A stretch of 64,000 bases of DNA from JAUIAI01 sp045106815 (GCA_045106815.1 JBGCFG010000095.1:1-64000), one strand, 5' to 3'. Positions 8,886-17,778 are shown, numbered from the stretch's first letter. Notes: generated by a model not told the origin, from the sequence alone. Made by a program: numbers and translations.

Positions 8886-10379
8886 TCAATGTTTTAGCCT
8901 TATTGAAGGGTCAACCTGGCGACGGGGTTTCTGATCCAGGGGTTGAGGATCGAGTGTCACAACGGTCAATTGGTCATCCCCAAAATACCGGGCTGCCACA
9001 GCCTTGACCTGCTCAGCGTTCACGTCTCGAATCTTTTCAAGCAACCTGTCAGTATCTCGATGCGACAAACCAACCATCTCGAGCAAGCCAACTTCCATCA
9101 CCTGGCCGAACAGCGAATCGCGCCCGAACACTCGGCTCGCCACATACTGGGCCTTAATGCGTTGCAACTCCGTTTCTTTAACGCCGTCGTTCGCAATGCG
9201 CGTTATTTCGCCGCGCAGCACCTTCTCCAGATCGGTGATACTGCCACCGTCAAGGGGCGTACCGCTCAAGGTAAACAAGGCAGGCCCTCGCCCGAGCAAC
9301 CCGTATCCGGCGTCTGCGTCATTGGCCAGTTGCTTACCGCGCACGATCTCGCGGGTCAAACGTCCGGTATCGCCCGAGCCAAGCACGGCCGCGAGCATTT
9401 CAAGCGCATACGCATCACTTGGGTCATCCAGGTTTTCGATCCGTGGCACCTTGAAAGCCATCACGACATAGGGTGACTGGGCTGGCGCTTTCACGACCGC
9501 TCGGCGAATCCCTTTTTGTTCCGGCTCGGTTTGCGCACGCCTTTCGGGCAGTGCGCGTTTGGGAATTGAACCGTAATGCTTTTGTGCCATTTCGAATACG
9601 GCATCAGGCTCAACATCACCGGCGACGATCAAAACAGCATTATTCGGGGCGTACCAGTCTTTGTACCAGTCAAGCGCGTCTTTTGGAGTTAGGTTCTCGA
9701 TATCATTCATCCAACCGATGATCGGTGCGCGGTATGGAGAAGCAGAGAAAGCCATAGCCATCATTTGCTCACCAACCTGCCCAAAAGGGCTGTCTTCAAT
9801 TCGGGAGCGACGCTCTTCCATGACGACAGCCAGTTCTTTCTCGAACGGTCCAAGCGCCATCTGAAGGTTCGTCATGCGATCAGCCTCGAGCATCATCATT
9901 TCGTCGAGGTCTTCGGGGGGCACCTGCTGAAAATAGGCGGTGTAGTCACGGCTAGTAAACGCATTTTCCCGGCCGCCCCGCTCGGCCACTCGGCGCGAGA
10001 ACTCACCATCACCGAAACGTCTTGTTCCCTTAAACATCATATGTTCCAGGACATGGGCGATGCCTGTGCGGCCATTAACCTCATCGATCGAACCCGTTCG
10101 GTACCAAATCATCTGCACGGCCGTAGGCGCTCGATGGTCTTCTTTGACGACGACTTTCAGCCCGTTGTCGAGTACCCGTTCGCTTACCTGGGCATTCGCC
10201 GCGCTCCATGCGACAGCGCCCATCGTCATCAGGACGCAGCCAGCCAGACGTCGCCAGGGTGTGCGAGATCGAGATCGCAATTTCGGCCAGGCAGCCGTGC
10301 TGAAACAAGAACGATCTGATTGCAGGCAGGCGGCCAACCCAGCGCGCCCGGCGTAAACGGTTAGTTGCGAATCTCCCAT
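8886..10379 (-). CDS. M16 family zinc metallopeptidase, catalytic
   Basis: This is the active partner of an M16 pair. It has the inverted zinc motif in HVLEHMMFKG (HxxEH) and the downstream Glu in LEADRM about 75 residues later. A hydrophobic segment ending in SAANAQ indicates a signal peptide and a periplasmic location. From the ATG at 10379 the signal peptide is preceded by about 40 unusual residues; a TTG at 10280 would start directly with a basic n-region and may be the real start, though no strong ribosome binding site is seen for either. The gene is divergent from ftsY, the common arrangement in Burkholderiales. Confidence 0.93.
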   Translation of the reverse strand: MGDSQLTVYAGRAGLAACLQSDRSCFSTAAWPKLRSRSRTPWRRLAGCVLMTMGAVAWSAANAQVSERVLDNGLKVVVKEDHRAPTAVQMIWYRTGSIDEVNGRTGIAHVLEHMMFKGTRRFGDGEFSRRVAERGGRENAFTSRDYTAYFQQVPPEDLDEMMMLEADRMTNLQMALGPFEKELAVVMEERRSRIEDSPFGQVGEQMMAMAFSASPYRAPIIGWMNDIENLTPKDALDWYKDWYAPNNAVLIVAGDVEPDAVFEMAQKHYGSIPKRALPERRAQTEPEQKGIRRAVVKAPAQSPYVVMAFKVPRIENLDDPSDAYALEMLAAVLGSGDTGRLTREIVRGKQLANDADAGYGLLGRGPALFTLSGTPLDGGSITDLEKVLRGEITRIANDGVKETELQRIKAQYVASRVFGRDSLFGQVMEVGLLEMVGLSHRDTDRLLEKIRDVNAEQVKAVAARYFGDDQLTVVTLDPQPLDQKPRRQVDPSIRLKH

Positions 10380-10483
10380 AGAATCAGTCTAGCAGGCAGA
10401 GATTGAAACCCTGCCAGATACACCTAAAGCCCGGCGCGAATATGTACGTCTGCCCGCCCCTCTAATCGAGCGAACACACCCGA

Positions 10484-11647
10484 ATGTTTGGATTTCTTAG
10501 ACGCAAGAAAGGTGCCCCTAAGGCCCCGCCGGAACCAACTCATCCCGTGGCCGATGCCGAGGTGCCTGTTGAGTTACCGACCGAGAAGCCAGTGGCGCTT
10601 GAAAACGCCAAGGCGTTTAAAGACGACCCAATCGATGAGGCGCTGCTAGAGCAAATGGCGCTGGAAGCGACACCGGTCGAGGAAGAACTCCTGCCGCCAG
10701 CGCCTCCCGCCCAGGCGCGTCCGCCCCAACCAGCAGACCGTAGCGGCTGGATGAATCGCCTCAAATCAGGGCTCGGCCGCACCCGCACCGGTTTGTCTGG
10801 CATTTTCACTGAAGCCACGATCGACGATGATCTCTACGATGACCTCGAGACAGCCCTGCTCAGTTGTGATGCGGGCATTCACGTCAGTGACTTCTTGCTC
10901 GCCCAGCTCCGCGAGACAGTCAAAGCGAACAACCTACGGTCAGGCGAGCAAGTACGGGAAGCGCTGCGCGATGCCATGACTGAGTTGCTGCTACCGCTAG
11001 AGGCCCCGCTGGATATTGATCGCGCTGAGCCACTGGTGGTGATGATGGCTGGCGTGAATGGCGCGGGCAAAACCACCTCCATTGGGAAACTCGCGAACCA
11101 CTTGCAGCGCGAAGGCAAGAGCATTTTGCTCGCCGCCGGCGACACCTTTCGTGCGGCGGCGCGAGAGCAGTTGCAGGAATGGGGCAAGCGCAACAACGTG
11201 CAAGTCATCAGCCAGGAAAGTGGCGACCCAGCCGCTGTGTCATTCGACGCGGTTCAGGCTGGCCGTGCCAGGGGTAGTGGCGTTGTGATGATTGATACCG
11301 CTGGTCGTCTGCCTACCCAAACCAACCTGATGCAGGAGTTATCCAAAATTCACCGAGTGCTCGGCAAAGCAATGGCAGGCGCACCCCATGAGGTGCTACT
11401 GGTTCTGGATGGCAACACCGGTCAAAACATGCTCGCCCAGGCTCAGGCATTTGACGACGCCGTTAATCTGACCGGTCTGATCGTCACCAAGCTTGACGGC
11501 ACGGCCAAGGGAGGCGCACTGGCCGCGCTGGCTTATGCCCGCCGTGACAAGCCGATACCGGTGTACTTCATTGGTGTTGGCGAAGCCATTGAAGACCTAC
11601 AAGCCTTTTCAGCCAGCGAATTCGCCACGGCCTTGCTTGGGGACTGA
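10484..11647 (+). CDS. ftsY: Signal recognition particle receptor FtsY
   Basis: FtsY is the membrane-associated SRP receptor GTPase for co-translational insertion of inner membrane proteins. The 387-residue protein has an acidic, Pro/Glu-rich A domain (about 1-85), then the N and G domains. The GTPase motifs are visible: GVNGAGKTTSIGKLA (P-loop), DTAGR and TKLDGTAKGG, ending in GVGEAIEDLQAF. The start ATG at 10484 leads into basic residues (FLRRKKG). It is divergent from the M16 genes with about 100 bp between. Confidence 0.97.
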   Translation: MFGFLRRKKGAPKAPPEPTHPVADAEVPVELPTEKPVALENAKAFKDDPIDEALLEQMALEATPVEEELLPPAPPAQARPPQPADRSGWMNRLKSGLGRTRTGLSGIFTEATIDDDLYDDLETALLSCDAGIHVSDFLLAQLRETVKANNLRSGEQVREALRDAMTELLLPLEAPLDIDRAEPLVVMMAGVNGAGKTTSIGKLANHLQREGKSILLAAGDTFRAAAREQLQEWGKRNNVQVISQESGDPAAVSFDAVQAGRARGSGVVMIDTAGRLPTQTNLMQELSKIHRVLGKAMAGAPHEVLLVLDGNTGQNMLAQAQAFDDAVNLTGLIVTKLDGTAKGGALAALAYARRDKPIPVYFIGVGEAIEDLQAFSASEFATALLGD

Positions 11648-11655
11648 TTGGACTC

Positions 11656-12309
11656 CTAGGCCAAACGAGGATCATTCGCCTCAGGCTGGGCCATCGGCGC
11701 TGCATCAGCGAACGCTGGCAGCTTCTGACAGTTTTCGTCAATGCGTGCCAAGACCGGGTACTGCGTCATATCGACCTTGAATCGCAGCGCATTAAATATC
11801 TGCGGCACGAGACAAAGATCAACGAGTCCAGGGGTGTCACCGAGCGCAAACAGACGCTCTGGACCGGCGGACAGTTCGCGCTCCAAAGCCCCCAAACCTT
11901 CATGACACCAGTGGCGATACCACTCGTCAATCGCTGCCTGCTCTTGCCCCATAGTTGTTTTGAGATACTTCAGGATTCGCAAATTGTTAACCGGATGGAT
12001 ATCGCAGGCGATTGCCTGCGCCAGGCTGCGAGCGCGCGCCCTTTCGGCGGGCGCCTCGGGTAAGAGTGGAGTACCAGGCTTGGTTTCGTCCAAGTATTCA
12101 ATGATCGCTAGCGATTGACTCAAGGTGACATCGCCATCAACCAGCGCTGGTACAAGGGCCTGCGGGTTGGTCTTTTTGTAGGCCTCCTGTGCCTGCTCGC
12201 CGCTTGGCAACCAGACAACCGTCGGCTCGTACGGAAGGCCCTTTAGGTTCAAGGCGATGCGAACCCGATAGGCAGCAGAACTTCGAAAGTAGGTGTAGAG
12301 CTGCAGCAT
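11656..12309 (-). CDS. maiA: Maleylacetoacetate isomerase / zeta-class glutathione S-transferase
   Basis: This 217-residue cytosolic protein has the GST fold. The N-terminal thioredoxin-like domain contains the zeta-class signature SSAAYRVRIALNLKG (about residues 9-23), and the all-alpha C-terminal domain ends with AAPMAQPEA, typical of the family. It would isomerise maleylacetoacetate or maleylpyruvate with glutathione. The ATG at 12309 is preceded by AGGAAA; a frame extension to 12369 has no homology. No other tyrosine-degradation gene lies nearby, so the physiological substrate is open. Confidence 0.9.
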   Translation of the reverse strand: MLQLYTYFRSSAAYRVRIALNLKGLPYEPTVVWLPSGEQAQEAYKKTNPQALVPALVDGDVTLSQSLAIIEYLDETKPGTPLLPEAPAERARARSLAQAIACDIHPVNNLRILKYLKTTMGQEQAAIDEWYRHWCHEGLGALERELSAGPERLFALGDTPGLVDLCLVPQIFNALRFKVDMTQYPVLARIDENCQKLPAFADAAPMAQPEANDPRLA

Positions 12310-12491
12310 AAATAGATTTCCTGTGCTTTTTCTTAAGTACGCCACCTTCACGGCTGCGGCTCGGCGCAAGCGATGCGCACCGGCGCTGCCAGTGTAGCGA
12401 CTTGGCCACTGTGCGCCGCTGGCATCGCCTGAGTCACCTATTGCAGCCTCAGCTCAGTCATGGCTCGAGAGGCAAACGCTATTGCATCATG

Positions 12492-12520
12492 TTGACAATA
12501 TCCAACAACTATGATAGTAT
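12492..12520 (+). promoter_or_regulatory. Sigma-70-type promoter upstream of rpoH
   Basis: A perfect -35 hexamer TTGACA (12492-12497) is followed after 17 bp by TAGTAT (12515-12520), four of six matches to TATAAT, in AT-rich DNA. It reads toward rpoH and would give a leader of about 240 nt. Confidence 0.6.
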
Positions 12521-12707
12521 ATCTCTATTGAAAGTGAATTTTCATTCTTCAAAATGATCATTAATCTGTTTTTTCGGAATATAAATAAGTTTTAATCCTG
12601 TTTATTCGATCAGTTAATTGACGGAAAATGAAATCACTGCTGGGAAAGGCCCTTCATTTGGAGCGCTCACCGCTTGTCAGGAGATTCCTGTCACTGTGAC
12701 CCAGTCT

Positions 12708-12734
12708 TTAGCACTCTCAAGTCGCGAGTGCTAA
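12708..12734 (+). promoter_or_regulatory. CIRCE operator (HrcA binding site) of rpoH
   Basis: The sequence is TTAGCACTC, nine bases, then GAGTGCTAA, a perfect match to the CIRCE consensus; the dyad extends one more T/A pair on each side. It ends 33 bp before the rpoH start. A weak promoter may overlap it (TTAGCA at 12708-12713 and TAAAAT at 12732-12737, 18 bp apart), so HrcA bound here would block transcription. HrcA itself is not encoded in this window. Confidence 0.93.
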
Positions 12735-12767
12735 AATTATCACTGGACTTGATCCAAGGAGTACAGA

Positions 12768-13664
12768 ATGACCGCACTGACCAACACCGCTTTCCTTCCG
12801 GTTGCCGGGTCGGCCAATGCAATGGCGCTACCCGCTGTCGGCAACATCGAAGCCTATATTTCTGCCGCTCATCGCGTGCCGATGCTCACGCCTGAGCGTG
12901 AGCAGGCGCTTGCACGCCGGCTGCGCGATCACGATGATCTTGACGCCGCCCGCGAGATGGTGATGTCTCATCTGCGCCTGGTGGTCTCTATTTCCCGCCA
13001 GTATCTGGGCTATGGCCTGCCGCATGCTGACCTCATTCAAGAGGGCAGCATCGGCCTGATGAAGGCCGTTAAGCGATTCGATCCGGACCGAGGCGTTCGC
13101 CTTGTTTCGTTTGCCATGCACTGGATTAAAGCCGAGATCCATGAATTTGTGCTGCGTAACTGGCGACTTGTCAAAGTGGCCACGACCAAGGCTCAACGCA
13201 AGTTGTTCTTCAATTTGCGTTCAATGAAGACTTCACCCGGCACCTTGTCCCCCGACGAAGTAGAGACGATCGCGCAAGACCTGAACGTCAAGACGTCTGA
13301 TGTCATCGAGATGGAAACTCGACTCGGCGGGCAAGACGTTGCGCTTGATAAGCCAGCCGATGACGAGGAAGGTGGATATTCGCCTATCTCGTACCTGGTT
13401 GCGCCAGAGGCCCAACCCGATGTTGCGCTCGAGGCGCGCGAGCATGATCAACTTCAATCTGAGGGCATCAAAGAAGCGCTGATGTCGCTGGATGACCGCT
13501 CCAGACGCATCGTGCAATCACGTTGGCTGCGCGACGAAGACGACGGCGGTAGCGTCACGCTTCAAGAGCTTGCCAATGAGTACGGCGTATCGGCCGAGCG
13601 TATTCGTCAGATTGAAGCGAAGGCTCTTAAAACCATGCGTGAGGCGCTGGTTCAGTACCAGTAA
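12768..13664 (+). CDS. rpoH: RNA polymerase heat-shock sigma factor sigma-32
   Basis: RpoH directs RNA polymerase to heat-shock promoters. The 298-residue protein has region 1.2 (ALARRLRDHDD), region 2 with YLGYGLPHADLIQEGSIGLMKAVKRFDP and the DNA-melting segment VSFAMHWIKAEIHEFVLRN, the RpoH-box region around QRKLFFNLR, and region 4.2 with a helix-turn-helix (LQELANEYGVSAERIRQIEAKAL). Start ATG 12768 has the strong SD AAGGAG seven bases upstream. The CIRCE operator immediately upstream ties its transcription to HrcA. Confidence 0.97.
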   Translation: MTALTNTAFLPVAGSANAMALPAVGNIEAYISAAHRVPMLTPEREQALARRLRDHDDLDAAREMVMSHLRLVVSISRQYLGYGLPHADLIQEGSIGLMKAVKRFDPDRGVRLVSFAMHWIKAEIHEFVLRNWRLVKVATTKAQRKLFFNLRSMKTSPGTLSPDEVETIAQDLNVKTSDVIEMETRLGGQDVALDKPADDEEGGYSPISYLVAPEAQPDVALEAREHDQLQSEGIKEALMSLDDRSRRIVQSRWLRDEDDGGSVTLQELANEYGVSAERIRQIEAKALKTMREALVQYQ

Positions 13665-13718
13665 ATCTGCTAATCAGACAAACCCGCGGTAACCGCCGCG
13701 GTCAGGAGCTTTCTTCCC

Positions 13719-14606
13719 TTGTCCCGTTCCTGGCCGGCCGTTGTCGCGCTCCTTTTAAATGCCTTCATTTTCGGTCTGGCCTGGTGGCCATTCCGCGAAC
13801 TTGATAGTCGTGGCCTGCATAGTCTGTGGGCCACGGCTTTTTCGTATGCGCTCATCGTGTTGGCACTGCTTGCGTTCAAACCGCAGTCGATTCGGGATGT
13901 TCTCACCAACCCGCGGTTATTGCTCCTATTTGTAGCCTCCGGGCTCACAAACTCAGCGTTTAACTGGGGCGTTCTGGTTGGCGATGTCATACGAGTCGTC
14001 CTGCTGTTTTATCTCATGCCAGTGTGGGCCATATTGCTGGGTCGCTGGATTCTGGGCGAAGCTATTACGACGGGAGCAGTCGCCAGAATTTTTCTGGCGA
14101 TAGCCGGTGCTTGTCTGGTGTTGTGGGAGCCGGGCATGGGAGCACCCGTACCGCAAAGCCTGGGCGACTGGCTCGGCTTAGTCGGTGGCTTCTGGTTTGC
14201 CGTGACCAACGTGACGCTCAAACATCAGGCCGGTACCCGGACGGAGTCGCGCATGCTGGCGATGTTTGCGGGCGGTACGTTTATTCCAGCATCGCTCGCG
14301 TTTGGGCTGATGTCGATGGGGCTGATCAGCGCACCCGGTGAAGTGTCAAACTGGCTACCGGGCTTGTTGGGCTTTGCGGTCGTTATGATCGTCGCAAATT
14401 TGTGTCTGCAATACGGCACTGGCCGACTGCCCGCGAACGTAACCGCCGTCATTATGCTCAGCGAGGTGGTATTTGCCGCGGTGTCAGCCGCGTTATTGGG
14501 TTCGGGTATCGTCACAACCCAGACAGCGCTCGGTGGCATGCTGATTGTGTTGGCAGCCTTGGCCGCCACCTTTTCTACCCGTCGCCCATCCGTTCAAGCA
14601 GGTTGA
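13719..14606 (+). CDS. EamA/DMT family membrane transporter
   Basis: This 295-residue inner membrane protein has about ten hydrophobic segments in two repeated halves, the drug/metabolite transporter (EamA) pattern. Substrate is unknown; relatives export amino acids or metabolites. The start is a TTG at 13719, supported by AGGAG at 13704-13708 and by a good first membrane segment. It follows rpoH by 54 bp and is convergent with the SCO1 gene. Confidence 0.88.
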   Translation: MSRSWPAVVALLLNAFIFGLAWWPFRELDSRGLHSLWATAFSYALIVLALLAFKPQSIRDVLTNPRLLLLFVASGLTNSAFNWGVLVGDVIRVVLLFYLMPVWAILLGRWILGEAITTGAVARIFLAIAGACLVLWEPGMGAPVPQSLGDWLGLVGGFWFAVTNVTLKHQAGTRTESRMLAMFAGGTFIPASLAFGLMSMGLISAPGEVSNWLPGLLGFAVVMIVANLCLQYGTGRLPANVTAVIMLSEVVFAAVSAALLGSGIVTTQTALGGMLIVLAALAATFSTRRPSVQAG

Positions 14607-14622
14607 TTCGCTACTGCACGGG

Positions 14623-15222
14623 TCAGAGCAGTTGCTTGATGTCCGAGGTGATGGCCTCAGTCATCGCGTTATGGCGCACCATGAGCCTAACCTGCCCTTT
14701 CTTGTCAAACACATAGCTGGCGGCGGTATGGTCCATGGTGTAGCTGCCTTCGGTGCGCCCAGGAACCTTTGCAAAAAACACTTTGAACTCGCTGGCCGCC
14801 GCTTTGATTTCATCGACTGTGCCGTGCAAGCCGACGAAACTCGGGTCAAATGCTGGCACATAGTTTGAAAGCACTTCAGCGGTATCACGCTCCGGGTCTA
14901 CTGTAATGAACACAACTTGCATGCGCTCCTGCTCTTCGGGACTCAGGGACTCACGCACGGCTTTCATTTGGGCTAGTGTCGTCGGGCAAATATCGGGACA
15001 AAAGGTAAAGCCAAAAAACACAACCAGAACCTTGCCTGCAAAGTCGGAGAGTTGTCGGGAATTTCCCTCGTGGTCCGTTAGCTTGAAGTCGCGCGCGAAC
15101 GAAGCACCTGTTATGTCGGTTGAGTTGAAACTGAGCTCGCTGCTTTTGCAGCCGGTAAGCGCAGCGCATAGCGCCGCAACAGAACCAAGCACCAAGCGAC
15201 GGTTCGAAGAAGGTAAAACCAT
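14623..15222 (-). CDS. SCO1/SenC family copper chaperone for cytochrome oxidase (lipoprotein)
   Basis: SCO proteins deliver copper to, or keep reduced, the CuA centre of oxidase subunit II. The 199-residue protein has a lipobox (ALTGC, about residues 20-24), so it is anchored in the membrane facing the periplasm. The thioredoxin-like domain carries the CPDIC copper motif (CxxxC) and the distal His in MDHTAASY. It lies downstream of ctaB on the same strand; a 165-bp palindromic repeat (15263-15427) sits in the gap. Confidence 0.94.
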   Translation of the reverse strand: MVLPSSNRRLVLGSVAALCAALTGCKSSELSFNSTDITGASFARDFKLTDHEGNSRQLSDFAGKVLVVFFGFTFCPDICPTTLAQMKAVRESLSPEEQERMQVVFITVDPERDTAEVLSNYVPAFDPSFVGLHGTVDEIKAAASEFKVFFAKVPGRTEGSYTMDHTAASYVFDKKGQVRLMVRHNAMTEAITSDIKQLL

Positions 15223-15262
15223 GATCTGCCTCTAAAGGTAGGCGCTGAAATCGATAAAACTC

Positions 15263-15427
15263 TAGCCTGGACTATTCATGAGTGGTCGGCTTATCGCGCC
15301 GTGCCCTGCGTTCACAGGCGTATTGGCGAACGAGCGCAATACTGGTGTGTATTGTCGAGTGAGCCAAAGCGCCTGTGGGCGCAGGGAACAAGTGAGAAGT
15401 TGGCCAGTTCACGAATAGTGCGGGCTA
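15263..15427. repeat. 165-bp palindromic intergenic repeat, copy A
   Basis: This element lies between ctaB and the SCO1 gene. A second copy (44972-45135) lies inside the other oxidase block in the same orientation. By eye the two differ at 13 positions plus one gap, and share 78 identical consecutive bases (15323-15400). The whole element is an imperfect inverted repeat: the ends pair (TAGCCTGGACTATTC with GAATAGTGCGGGCTA), the middle arms pair (CCCTGCG and CACAGGCG with CGCCTGTG and CGCAGGG), and the centre is a small hairpin (CAATAC, loop, GTATTG). Read on the plus strand most non-Watson-Crick pairs are G-T. It has no coding capacity. It may be a MITE-like element or a structured RNA. Confidence 0.88.
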
Positions 15428-15431
15428 GGGG

Positions 15432-16328
15432 CTAGATACTGACGTAATGGTCAATCAGCATGGCGCCAAACAAGGCGCAAAGGTAGAGGATGGAATAACT
15501 GAAGGTTTTGCGAGCGAGCGCATCTGAGTAGTCCACCCAAAGCCGCCACGCATAGTAGAGAAACACGCCGCCAAGTGCCAAAGCACTGACGAGGTAGAAC
15601 CATCCGCTCATTTGCAAGACAAACGGCAAAACCGTTGTTGCCACCAGCATCACGGTGTAGAGCAATATGCTTAAGCGTGTGTATCTGGAGCCATGAGTCA
15701 CGGGCAACATTGGCAAGCCAGTGCGCCGATAATCTTCCACCCGATACAGGGCGAGCGCCCAGAAGTGCGGCGGCGTCCAGACAAAGATAATCAGAAACAA
15801 AATCATCGCCTGAATCGGTACATCATTGGCCACCGCTGCCCAGCCCAGTACGGGAGGCATAGCGCCTGAGGCGCCGCCGATCACGATGTTCTGCGGTGTG
15901 GCCGGCTTGAGCAGTACCGTATAAATCACGGCGTAGCCAATGAAGGTGGCCAGCGTGAGCCACATCGTGAGTTCATTGACCTGCGCATAGAGCAAGGATG
16001 CGCCAGCGCCGCCCAGCAAACCCGCAAAGATGATGGATCCGGCGGTGCTGACCTCACCCCGTGCCAATGGGCGAGCACGGGTTCGCGCCATCTTGGCATC
16101 AAGGCGCCGCTCGATTAAGCAGTTGAAAGCAAAGCCGGCGCCTGCGAGGAGTGCGATGCCCAGATTGCCGAAAATCAAAATTGACCAAGGCACTGGCTCA
16201 GTAGAGGCCAGCAACATACCAATGAGGGAACAGAAAACCGCCAGCATCACAATGCGAGGCTTGGTGAGTTCGTAGTATTGATGGACGGTATGCCGCCAGC
16301 CAGTTGGGTCGATTCCGATTGTTTGCAT
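15432..16328 (-). CDS. ctaB: Protoheme IX farnesyltransferase (heme O synthase)
   Basis: CtaB (COX10) attaches a farnesyl group to heme B to make heme O, the precursor of heme A. The 298-residue UbiA-family protein has about nine membrane segments. The prenyl-diphosphate-binding motif NCLIERRLDAKMARTRARP and the second loop region VWTPPHFWALALYRVEDYRRTGLPMLP are both present. It follows ctaA by 205 bp, a gap in which I see no gene, and precedes repeat copy A. Confidence 0.97.
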   Translation of the reverse strand: MQTIGIDPTGWRHTVHQYYELTKPRIVMLAVFCSLIGMLLASTEPVPWSILIFGNLGIALLAGAGFAFNCLIERRLDAKMARTRARPLARGEVSTAGSIIFAGLLGGAGASLLYAQVNELTMWLTLATFIGYAVIYTVLLKPATPQNIVIGGASGAMPPVLGWAAVANDVPIQAMILFLIIFVWTPPHFWALALYRVEDYRRTGLPMLPVTHGSRYTRLSILLYTVMLVATTVLPFVLQMSGWFYLVSALALGGVFLYYAWRLWVDYSDALARKTFSYSILYLCALFGAMLIDHYVSI

Positions 16329-16533
16329 GTGTTTGTTTGGACCCGTGATTCTTTAAAAGCCAACCATTGGACGGCTGCGTGGACTCAATTGCCAGCAGTG
16401 CGTCAACATCGAGGCCGGCAGCGAAATCCAGCCCATGGTATTGCGATTGATCTGCGACTGGCGGGGGCGCCTGGTGGGTACTGCCCTGGCTCGTCGTCTT
16501 AAAGACGCCGGCCATGCTTCATCCCCGACTCAT

Positions 16534-17778
16534 CTACCCTGTGCTGGCTTTCGACCAGACTCTGAATTTTAGCATCACCAGAACCATCAGGAGCACAGCA
16601 GCGCCCCCATTGTGAGCAATCGCCAGCCACAGAGGCAGGCTGTAAACAACATTGGAAATGCCGAGCAGAATCTGGACGACGAGTGCTCCGAGCAGACCAA
16701 TGCTGAGGCCTCGTAAGCCAGGACGCACCCAGGTAAGCGCTATGAGCCAAAGTAAAGCAGCGGTCGCGATGATTGCCCCGATCCGATGGCTAAAGTGGAT
16801 GGCGGTCAGCGCCTGGAACGGAATTGGCTCTCCGTCAGGTGTTTGCCCCAACGGCCGAATCAGGTGGAACGCATGGGTAAAGTCTGCATCGGGGAGCCAT
16901 TTACCCTGGCAGGTAGGAAAGTCCGTGCAAGCCAAAGCTGCATAGTTTGTGCTTGTCCACCCACCCAATGAAATCTGCATCACCAGTGCAACCAGGCTGA
17001 CTAGCAAGGCAAATTTCAGGCGGCCAGCCCCCCGATTTACCGGAATGTGTTGCCGCTGCCCTGCCTGCGGCGGCATGAGCGCACTACCGGCCTCCTGGCC
17101 AGTAGGACGGATTAAGGCATCTGCCGGTGCAGCCTCAATCGCAGCAGCCATCTGATGTCGAGGGGTTACCGAGGCTGGATCGGACCGAAGGCCTGTACTT
17201 TCCGGTGAGTACTCCGAGACCCGTCGCCATAGCCAGACGAGCAACGCAAGTGTCAGCATGCCACCAAGTAGATGACCCGTGACAATAGCCGGCTTGAGTA
17301 ACAGCGTGACTGTCCACTTTCCGAACAGGCCTTGAAGGATGACCACGCCGACGAGAACCGTGGCAAGCCAGGGGGACCCGGGCAGATCCCGGCGCCACCT
17401 CCATCCCAGTACCGCCAGACCGATGATGAGCAAACCCAGGCCCATCGCGATATAGCGGTGGATCATTTCGCGCCAGGCTTTGCCCATAGACACCGGCCCA
17501 TGTTCCCCGCCCTGCGCAGCGACGGCCTGTGCAATTTCTTCTTTGGCCTGCACCGGGGTGAGCTTGCCATAACAGCCAGGCCAGTCGGGGCACCCCAGGC
17601 CAGCATCCGTTAAGCGCACACCAGCGCCCAGCATGATCAATCCCAGCGTAATGAAGACGGTCACCATGGCGAGGTGACGATAGATTGCCAGCCGCCCGAC
17701 TGCCTGCTCTGCCGCACTTGCCCTGCTTGGTGTGCTTTTGGCCATTGGCTGGTTTGTGATGGGCTCTGCGTTAGCCAA
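16534..17778 (-). CDS. ctaA: Heme A synthase, COX15/CtaA family
   Basis: CtaA oxidises heme O to heme A in the inner membrane. The 414-residue protein has eight or so membrane helices in two halves, with conserved heme-ligand histidines in the EMIHRYIAMGLG, GHLLGG, IHFSHRIGA and AHNGGAA regions, and the LTDAGLGCPDWPGCYG loop of the family. The start is uncertain: a TTG at 17778 has AAGG upstream and overlaps the preceding gene by eight bases; the first ATG is at 17745. The loop between the halves is long and poorly conserved. Confidence 0.95.
   Translation of the reverse strand: MANAEPITNQPMAKSTPSRASAAEQAVGRLAIYRHLAMVTVFITLGLIMLGAGVRLTDAGLGCPDWPGCYGKLTPVQAKEEIAQAVAAQGGEHGPVSMGKAWREMIHRYIAMGLGLLIIGLAVLGWRWRRDLPGSPWLATVLVGVVILQGLFGKWTVTLLLKPAIVTGHLLGGMLTLALLVWLWRRVSEYSPESTGLRSDPASVTPRHQMAAAIEAAPADALIRPTGQEAGSALMPPQAGQRQHIPVNRGAGRLKFALLVSLVALVMQISLGGWTSTNYAALACTDFPTCQGKWLPDADFTHAFHLIRPLGQTPDGEPIPFQALTAIHFSHRIGAIIATAALLWLIALTWVRPGLRGLSIGLLGALVVQILLGISNVVYSLPLWLAIAHNGGAAVLLMVLVMLKFRVWSKASTG

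Larger units (their letters stand above)
12310..12767. other. Intergenic regulatory region upstream of rpoH
   Basis: This is the only stretch longer than 300 bp without a gene. From 12480 to about 12640 it is strikingly AT-rich compared with the GC-rich surroundings. It holds a sigma-70-like promoter (12492-12520), then a long leader, then a perfect CIRCE operator (12708-12734) and a strong ribosome binding site AAGGAG (12756-12761) for rpoH. The first 120 bp downstream of the divergent GST gene hold nothing I recognise. Confidence 0.8.

Noticed and set aside
16198..16515. A minus-strand frame of 105 codons covering the ctaA-ctaB gap
   Set aside because: Most of it overlaps ctaB in another frame, and the gap part shows no conserved protein features; I found no gene in the gap.
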